Below are positions 57,256 through 64,000 of a stretch of DNA of 64,000 nucleotides, piece by piece (position 1 is the first letter of the stretch; the number at the start of each line of letters is the position of its first letter). The position numbers were made by a program, and so were the translations under genes. Under the pieces are notes generated by a model that was not told where the DNA came from, did no database searches, and was given only the letters and a program-made list of their open reading frames with translations. The stretch comes from Porogramme epimiltina (Eukaryota > Basidiomycota > Agaricomycetes > Polyporales > Polyporaceae): the NCBI GenBank assembly GCA_900155495.1, contig FTLJ01000107.1, positions 34,494-98,493 of the forward strand, read 5' to 3'.

Positions 57256-57831
57256 TGTGTTTAGTTCGTTTTGCTGGCGCTCGTAATACTTCGCACTTGA
57301 AATGCATGTGAGCCTTTGTTACAATATTGAACAGGCGCAAACGAGAGTTGAGACACGCCAACGAGACCGACATGATTATACCTTCAAGATAGAGAGGTAG
57401 GCACATTGAGAGCAAGGAAGCCAGAGTTGAATGAAGAAGTTGTACACTGAGGATTTGCGGTGTGCGCCCATGTGGTGCCGTTGAGGCTCGGAGACGCACA
57501 GTGCCGAGATGACCTAATCATGATCACCATTACCCTACAAGTTATGCTACGGTCCTGGCCGTGGCCTGGCAGGCTGGCCCCTACAGGAGCCGTCCTGACT
57601 GCGTCTGACTCCCAACCAGAGCCTCTCCGACGCGACGCGTACTCCTCGGCGATCAACGATGGTCTAGCTACGACCCCTTTCCGCGTGCATCGGTGGCAGT
57701 CATAGCTGCGGCCGCTACCATCGGCGGGTGCTAATGTATCCATCGGATATGTGCTGTGGTATATAAGGAGAGGTATGGGCGAGGGTAGACCTCAGCACCA
57801 CACCGAACACTGCACACATCTCTTTCACAGC
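57256..57831. other. intergenic region before monooxygenase 3
   Basis: Downstream of copy 2 and promoter of copy 3; no coding signal. TATATAA at 57760-57766. Confidence 0.5.
57760..57766 (+). promoter_or_regulatory. TATA box of monooxygenase 3
   Basis: TATATAA about 66-72 bases before the start codon at 57832. Confidence 0.65.
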
Positions 57832-60059
57832 ATGCCTGCCTCTGCTTTCCCTGTCCTTGTTGTAAGTGAACTTCCTATACCAATGCGACCCGTTGACCCA
57901 CTGAACATATACTACTTACCTTAGATTGGAGCCGGACCGACCGGACTTGCCGCTGCCCTCACGCTTGCGAAGAATGGGATCCCCTTGCGTGTTGTCGATA
58001 AGGCCCCCGAGTTCCACCAGATGTCGCGGGGAAGTGGCATCCACGTACGTGCAGTTCGGCTTCGACCGTAGCGTCCTACAGAACTAACATGCCCCGCCAT
58101 ACAAATAGGCCCGGACGATGGAGGTATTCCAAATCCTCGGCGCACTGGAGGACCTTCGTAGCGAGTCCGGTCCTCTGCAGCCGTTGAGGTCCTATAAACT
58201 TCCCGGCGGGACCGAAGTGGAACGGACTTGGAACATCTTCGAACCAGCCCCACCGACGCCTGACAGGCCTTACGTGTGTTCGATTGAACCTTGTTACGCA
58301 GAATAAGCTTTGACAACTTTATACAGGGCGGTGTAACAGTCGACCAGTATCTCACGGAGAGTGTCCTGCGTAAAAACCTGGAGTTATATGGGGTCCACGT
58401 TGAACTCGCGACTGAGCCTACACACCTCGAGGAGGGGCCGGAGGGGGTTGCTGTTGTCCTGACAAAGACCTCTGGGGACGGATCCACGCAGACAGAAACG
58501 CTGCAAGCGGCCTATGTCATCGGAGCCGATGGCGCCAAAGGTGAGTAGCGAACAGGTTTCAGGGAGCATTGACCTAACGACTTTTGTCTCTCATGCGTAG
58601 GGATCACGCGCAAGTTCATCGGGGCCACGTTCGAAGGGCAAACCAAAGATGCCGACGGCGGCGTATGGGCAGAGTGTGAACTTGAAGGCGACTTGAGCAC
58701 TGAGGTATGTGATCCGATCGACGGGCCGTCCACAAATAGCACCTAATACAAATGGTTCAGCATCGGCACTTGTGGCAGCGACCTGACAAAGTCATGTACG
58801 TTTTGGTCCACTCTCCGAGCCCCTTATATCCCCGTCACTAATCTGAATCCTCCGCAGTGCTGTTGCACGTTATAAGATTCATGGAGGATTTCACGTCGGA
58901 ATAGTCGGCGCCAATTTCAATGCGCAGGAGTTGGCGGATCCGGTCAAGTTCGAGAACTTCTTCCATGAGCTTACGGGTCGTAAGGACCTAGTGTTTAAGA
59001 AGATATCCTGGCCGATGTTCTGGAGGTACGTTATTAGCGCCAAGGTGCATATATGTTCACCGATGTAACTTACCGTGATACCCTCAGGCCAAACATGAGG
59101 ATGGTCAACAAGATGTCAGAGGGGCGGGTCTTCATTGCAGGAGGTGGGCAACAGTAAAATCTTGCCATGAAAGTTTGTCGTTTTGACAGTAAGCGTACAG
59201 ATGCAGCCCACGTACACTCCCCGACAGGCGGTCAGGGCCTGAACACCAGTATCCAAGATTCCGTGAGTACCACAAGCAGTTAGATGAAGGTGGGCCCACC
59301 GCTTACCTGCCCGCTCAGTTCAACCTAGGATGGAAGATTGCCCTTGCGTACAAGGGCCTCGCTTCCCCCGCCTTGCTCGCTTCGTACAACGAGGAGCGCC
59401 TCCCGGTGGTGACTCAGATGCTCCTCACCACGACCGGCCTGTACACGAACTTGATGAGCAAGACGCCGGGGGGCTTGATCCCGGTGGAGGACGGGTCGAA
59501 CAAGGACGGCTTCCTGCAGTGGAAGAACCGCGCGCTCTCGCAGCTCGACGTCAACTACCGCTACAGCTCGGTCGTCTTCGATGCACGGGGTGCGGACGGG
59601 CGGAGCGTCGACGAGATGAAGGCCCTCGCGTACCAGGGGTATGGCCAAGACGGCGGGGTCCGCGCGGGCGACAGGGCTCCGCAGGCACCGGGGCTCGTCG
59701 ACGCGACGGGCAAGGAAACATCGCTCTTCGACATCTTCGAGGCGAACACGCATACGATTCTTCTATACGCTACTGGTGCCGACGAGGACAACGTCAAAAT
59801 CGCGGAAATAGTCAAACAGCTGCAAACGTACCCGTCGGGGACCCTCCAGGTGGTCGTCCTCGGCCGGAACAGCGTCCCCGTTGCAGTGGGCGGCGCGGTA
59901 ACGTACCACGACAAGGACTGCCACGCTGCCAGAGCGTACCAAGTCGAGTACGGGGCTCCGCATATCGTGGTAGTCAGGCCTGACGGGTACATCGGTGCGG
60001 TGGCGTACGATATGGACGGCGTCCGTGAATACTTCTCAGGAATTTTGAAGGCTGACTGA
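57832..60059 (+). CDS. FAD-dependent aromatic (phenol-type) monooxygenase, tandem copy 3
   Basis: Ten exons: 57832-57861, 57925-58044, 58109-58273, 58327-58540, 58601-58704, 58761-58795, 58858-59025, 59088-59143, 59201-59262, 59319-60059; 1695 nt, 564 aa. The start lies 66 bases after a TATA box. FAD motifs are IGAGPTGLAAALTLAKNG, YVIGADGAK and GDAAHVHSPTGGQGLN. The family blocks LPGGTEVERTW and TGRKDLVFK are present. Exon 10 is longer than in the neighbours by a short insertion (PGGLIPVEDGSNKDG) between the flavin domain and the thioredoxin-fold domain. Amino-acid differences are spread over the whole length, so the copies look long diverged rather than newly duplicated. Probably cytosolic; substrate unknown. 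Confidence 0.93.
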
Positions 60060-60950
60060 GCGGGAATACGGGGGAAATGTACCACTAGATACGAGATATA
60101 TGACCATGCATGGAAGAGATGCTGTTCTAATGCATATTTTACACTGTGTCTGTCGGGACGAGCCCATCGTTTAGCGATATTCCACGCGTAGTAAGAGGAA
60201 CATACTGGTACCTGGCGCTTGAGTCCAGTGTTCTTAGACAACTAAAGTATCCGCCAGTGTGCGATATTTGCTGCCGGATTTGCGTGCCATCTATCCCGAT
60301 ATAATGTGCGAGTACGCTGACAGAGGGTTGATATTGGGCAAATGAGTCATCACCGCGCTTTACTTATGTGCCATGCGCTGTTTGACGTCGGATGGAAGTT
60401 CCACAAAGCCTCGACGCGGTCTTGTATGAATAAGCATCTCGCATTATCTGGCAATAAGTATAGGTGGATACTCTATAAAGTATGGTTAGATTTTTACTGG
60501 AGCTCCGTAAGTGAATGAAGCACGATGTACGTACTGGGGGCAGTTGACGACCTGACTACTACTAGAAGGCGGGTGAAAGCTCATTATTTCCGAGACGAGA
60601 CGAACAGCGTGTTGGCTGTCAAATGATTCATGGCATCTGTCGATGCAAGCGCTTGGCATCGGCGCAGCTGAACGCCAGACCGAGTTGAGCAAAGAGCTGG
60701 ATATCTAGACGAAAGAAACGACGAAAGACACATCGGGAAAGTCGGTGCCGCCAATGGCTGATTATGTAAACAATGGTCGTCGAACGCGTGGCGGCTCTGG
60801 GCCCTCGGTCAAGCTGGCCTGGGGCGGAGCGCTGAGGTTGCTCAGAGTCACCGCCAGCGTCGTCCACACCTTCGCCACCATCCGCCACGTCCTGCTACCC
60901 GTCGAGCCCACCGTTGCAGTCCATTCTTTACTCCCGCGAACCTTTGCACC
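60060..60950. other. intergenic region before TFIIA gamma
   Basis: 3' region of monooxygenase 3 and promoter of the TFIIA gamma gene; no coding exon seen and no clear TATA box near the start codon at 60951. Confidence 0.5.
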
Positions 60951-61642
60951 ATGGCTACGGCGTACTACGAGTTCTACCGCGGCTCTTCGTGAGTGTGGTC
61001 CCTGCAGCATACTTCTCGACGAATTTGACTGTTCGGGCCTCGGCGCACCCCAGGATCGGCATGGCACTCACGGACTCGCTCGACGAGCTCATTACTAGTG
61101 GCGCGATTACCCCACAGTTGGCGATGAAGGTCTTGCAGCAGGTGCGTCGCGAGCGACTGGTTTTGAGGCAGTGCTGCGTGCTGACTGACCGCCACAATGA
61201 CCGTCTCTGCGTCTCCCCCGTTCTTAACTGGATCATGTCGGGCGTGTAGTTTGACAAGTCGCTTGCGGACATCATGGTGAAGCAGGTGAAGACGAAGACG
61301 ACGCTCAAGGTATGTGCCCCGTAAGCTGCGCAGTCTGTTCGCTGACCACAAGTCCCCTCCTTCTCCGCGGTCTCCCCTCTTGGCTCTCCTGCTGCCTTAC
61401 TCTCTCTGCTTCGCCTCCTCTGCGCCTTCACTCCCTTTCCTGGCTGGCCGAACTCAAACCCTGGGACGATCCGCACGGGCACGCAGGGTCACCTCCACAC
61501 CTACCGCCTGTGCGACGACGTATGGACGTTCATCGTCAAAACCCCGACGTTCAAGATGGAGTCGAACGAGCTCGTCTCCGCGCCGAAAATCAAGATCGTC
61601 GCCTGCAAGAACGGCGACGCCATCGAGGCCGGGAAGAAGTAG
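60951..61642 (+). CDS. TOA2: transcription initiation factor IIA gamma subunit
   Basis: Exons 60951-60988, 61054-61141, 61250-61309, 61487-61642; 342 nt, 113 aa, normal for the family. TFIIA gamma pairs with TFIIA alpha/beta to stabilise TBP on the TATA box in RNA polymerase II initiation. The N-terminal helical domain reads YYEFYRGSS, then [20 protein letters not shown] and AMKVLQQFDKSLAD. The C-terminal beta-barrel has [16 protein letters not shown] and IKIVACKN. The first intron falls after the YEFYRGSS start, a position that splits a Ser codon. The last intron is about 177 bases and pyrimidine-rich, the longest in this gene. No sign of damage. Confidence 0.96.
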
Positions 61643-64000
61643 GCCCCCGCGGCGCGGCGCGCTGGGCGACGCCCCCTCCCCCCGCGGTCGCCTATCTTCC
61701 CCCCCACCCTTCACCCGCTCCACGGCCTCTCTACCCCACCCCCTCACGATCACGCCACGCGCGACACACCCCCGCGGCATGCAGTTTCTCTCTCTCCTGT
61801 GTACTTTTAGATCTCATTGGGCTTAGAAGCGGCCGCCCACGGACTGTCTATAACATAATCGTCGTACCCGCACTGTATTTGGCCGCTTGACATATATTTG
61901 CCGTTTCCATACCACCCCCTTCCCGACGCCTCCCTATGGCGTGATATGCACTCGGTTCCAACCTCAAAAACATCTGCGTTTACGCTACTGCAGCGCGCCG
62001 CGGGTCCGCGAAGGTAGGTGGGTTACATGACGTACTTGCAATGGGGCGCGCAGGGCGGCTGATGCGGTGCGCATTTGCAGGTGCTCTGATAGGCCCGGTG
62101 CTCGTGCAGGCGTAGACGTGCCGTGCGGCGCACGGCGGAGGGGGGAAGCTCGCTGCTTCTTCCGCCTGCGCGGGTGCCTATTAACTCGCCCCCCCTCCCC
62201 CCGGCGCGCAGGGCTCTGCCGAGTCCCCCGCCAACGTTTACGGGGTGCGTCCGTTATCTGGGCACGTAATACGCTAAGGACGTCCGTCTGCAGGAGCCCG
62301 TCTGCCCGATCGCCAAAGCGGCGTGTCCCCCTTCGCTGCTCGACGCGTGTGGTGGTGGTTGCCGGTGCCCTGCGACCCGAGTGCAGGGCTGCTGCGCAGG
62401 AGGAGACTAGGTCCAGGTGAGGTAAGGCTGAAGCTTCCGCATCGCGTTCGTTTGTCGTGCTTTGGGCGCTCACGCGGTCCGCGCAGGCAATGGCGCGACG
62501 CGCCGCCGACTGGCAGTGGGGCACGTCCGACGCGCCGACGCGTGATGTCACGCGCTCGGGACCGCTGTCGCCATCCTGACTCCGTGCGTGACTTCCTTCC
62601 GGCACGCTAAGTAAGTACTTAGCGTTCGCACTCGGAGGAGGCGGACGGCTCGGAATCGCATTCCGACGGGGAGAGGCTCCCCGCGCGGTGAGTAATCGGG
62701 CTCGTCGTACTTCAGACCTGGGACGGAGCTTGCGTTCCTTGAGGTGATGGGCTCGTATGGTGCGCGCGCGGCGGCTGATCTCGGCGCCGTCTACTCGCCA
62801 TCTGTGCTGTGTTTTGTGCGGCGGAGCTTGGGCGTTGGACGCGGGTCGGCGCAGGTTCGGCGATCCATACGCTCGTCCGTCGTTCGTGCGTGGAGAGACG
62901 ACACCTGCGTGGGCGTGCATGGTGCTGACGCTGCTAAACAGGGACGTCTCGCACGACACGTAACGGACCAAGGGCAGGCTCAGGAGGTAGAAGGGACCAG
63001 CGCCTCCGTGCATACAATCCCGAGTGCTCCCTCCGCGCGGGCTCTTGACGAAGGACTTGGCCCGCAGGGCCACAGTTCAATCATCGCAGCGGCGAACGGC
63101 GCACGGACGCTGGGCGCGCGGCGGACAATCGACATCTCCCGACTCCGGAAGGTTCGAGACGCGCACACCCCTCCATCTCCCCCCCACCCCATCACGCCTT
63201 CTGATAACGCCGCGGCGCCCGTGCGGAAGGCGACATCCCGCTTTCTGGCGCGGGCGCAGGGGCTCTGAGGGGGGCAGCGGTCGTGTGCGGCGTGCGCGCA
63301 GGCAGCGACGAGCGACAGCGCGCTTCGAGCAGCGGCGGGCTCAGCGCTCGATCGTCCCGCCACATCTGGTCGTGCGCTCGTTTCGCCTTTGGGCCTGCGC
63401 CGGGGGGAGGGGGGAGGGGTGCGCGCCTAGCACACGCATCTCTGCGAACTTCACGAACTCTGCGAACGCTGAGAATTTAGAGAACTCCGAGAACGCGACG
63501 AATACTGTGTGGCCGGCTTCAGGGCAGGGCCACCAGGCGCGGTGGTAGAGCGAGCTTCGCGACTTCGAGCGGGCGCGCCCGCGGGCAGGGGCGAGCCTAA
63601 GCAGCAGCCCAGGTCCGCCCCCGCCGCCCAGCGCGCGTCCTCTGCGTGCTTCGCCTCTCGCCCCTCGCTCTCCGCCCATTGCCATCGTCTTTCTCAATTC
63701 TTCGCGCGGCCTCCTGCGCCCGCGCCCGCGCGCCAGGCTGGGCGCGGAACCGACTGGAGCGGGCGCGGCGCGATCGACGCGTGCGGGGGTGGGCCCCTGC
63801 TGACCCCGCGCGCGGACGATAAGCCCGGGGGCGGGGTGCGGATGCGGGGGCGGGGTATGTAATAGCGCACGCGGGCGCGCCCCGGGGCTGTTTAGCACGG
63901 TGCGGGGAGGGGAGGGGGGGGGGAACGGGGCCCGGGGGGGGTGGGGGCTCGCCCGGCCTTTTATCCACATCCCCGGGCCCACGGGCCAGGCCAGGTTCCC
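61643..64000. other. GC-rich terminal segment without recognisable genes
   Basis: Contains the 3' region of TFIIA gamma and then about 2 kb of very GC-rich sequence with overlapping open frames of low-complexity composition on both strands. A strict 9-base repeat lies at 63440-63502 and long G runs near 63910-63940. A gene crossing the right edge cannot be excluded. Confidence 0.5.
63440..63502. repeat. 9-base tandem repeat, seven units ending in GAA
   Basis: GAA occurs at exactly 9-base steps (63446, 63455, 63464, 63473, 63482, 63491, 63500), with partly conserved bases between (CTCTGC, CTCCGA, CGCTGA). Both strands are open across it, so it could code a three-residue repeat, but no gene context supports that. 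Confidence 0.75.

Overview
The window is nuclear DNA of a filamentous basidiomycete, most likely an agaricomycete. It is GC-rich, most genes have several introns of about 50-60 bases with GT...AG ends, and the housekeeping set is eukaryotic and fungal (MLH1, Snf7/Vps32, proteasome Rpn1, TFIIA gamma). No prokaryotic operons, CRISPR arrays, rRNA or convincing tRNAs were seen. All gene models were joined by hand from splice signals, reading phase and family conservation. Exon lengths add up to whole codon numbers for every complete model. The species cannot be named from the sequence alone.

Left part, 1-14.0 kb: three related minus-strand zinc-finger genes, the first cut by the window edge. They start at about 0.7, 7.6 and 14.0 kb. 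All have tandem CxW...C fingers followed by a C2HC finger, and about 5 kb of sequence without recognisable genes lies between neighbours, which is unusual beside the dense remainder of the window.

Middle part, 15.2-24 kb: a small acidic unknown protein (+), MLH1 (-, 12 exons), ESCRT-III Snf7 (+, 5 exons) and an unknown disordered protein (+, 505 aa).

24.4-39.4 kb: two long paralogous hydantoinase/oxoprolinase-DUF917 fusion proteins (999 and 1001 aa) in inverted orientation. They flank a LYC1-like N-acetyltransferase and an amidase-signature amidase. The two big genes share almost every exon length, including 11- and 18-base micro-exons, but differ by one intron and by one GC-AG intron. Together this looks like a metabolic cluster for cyclic or linear amides; that role is inference.

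39.7-51.2 kb: Rpn1 (-), a divergent CBS-domain protein (+), a seven-transmembrane GPCR-like protein (-) with a loop of about 295 residues between helices 5 and 6, and a PTEN-type phosphoinositide phosphatase (-) with an intact P-loop and an insertion of about 100 residues.

52-60 kb: three tandem FAD-dependent phenol-hydroxylase-type monooxygenases (561, 561 and 564 aa) with 10 exons each, the same intron phases, and a TATA box about 70 bases before each start codon. They are followed by TFIIA gamma (113 aa). The last 2.3 kb is GC-rich and holds no gene I can support.
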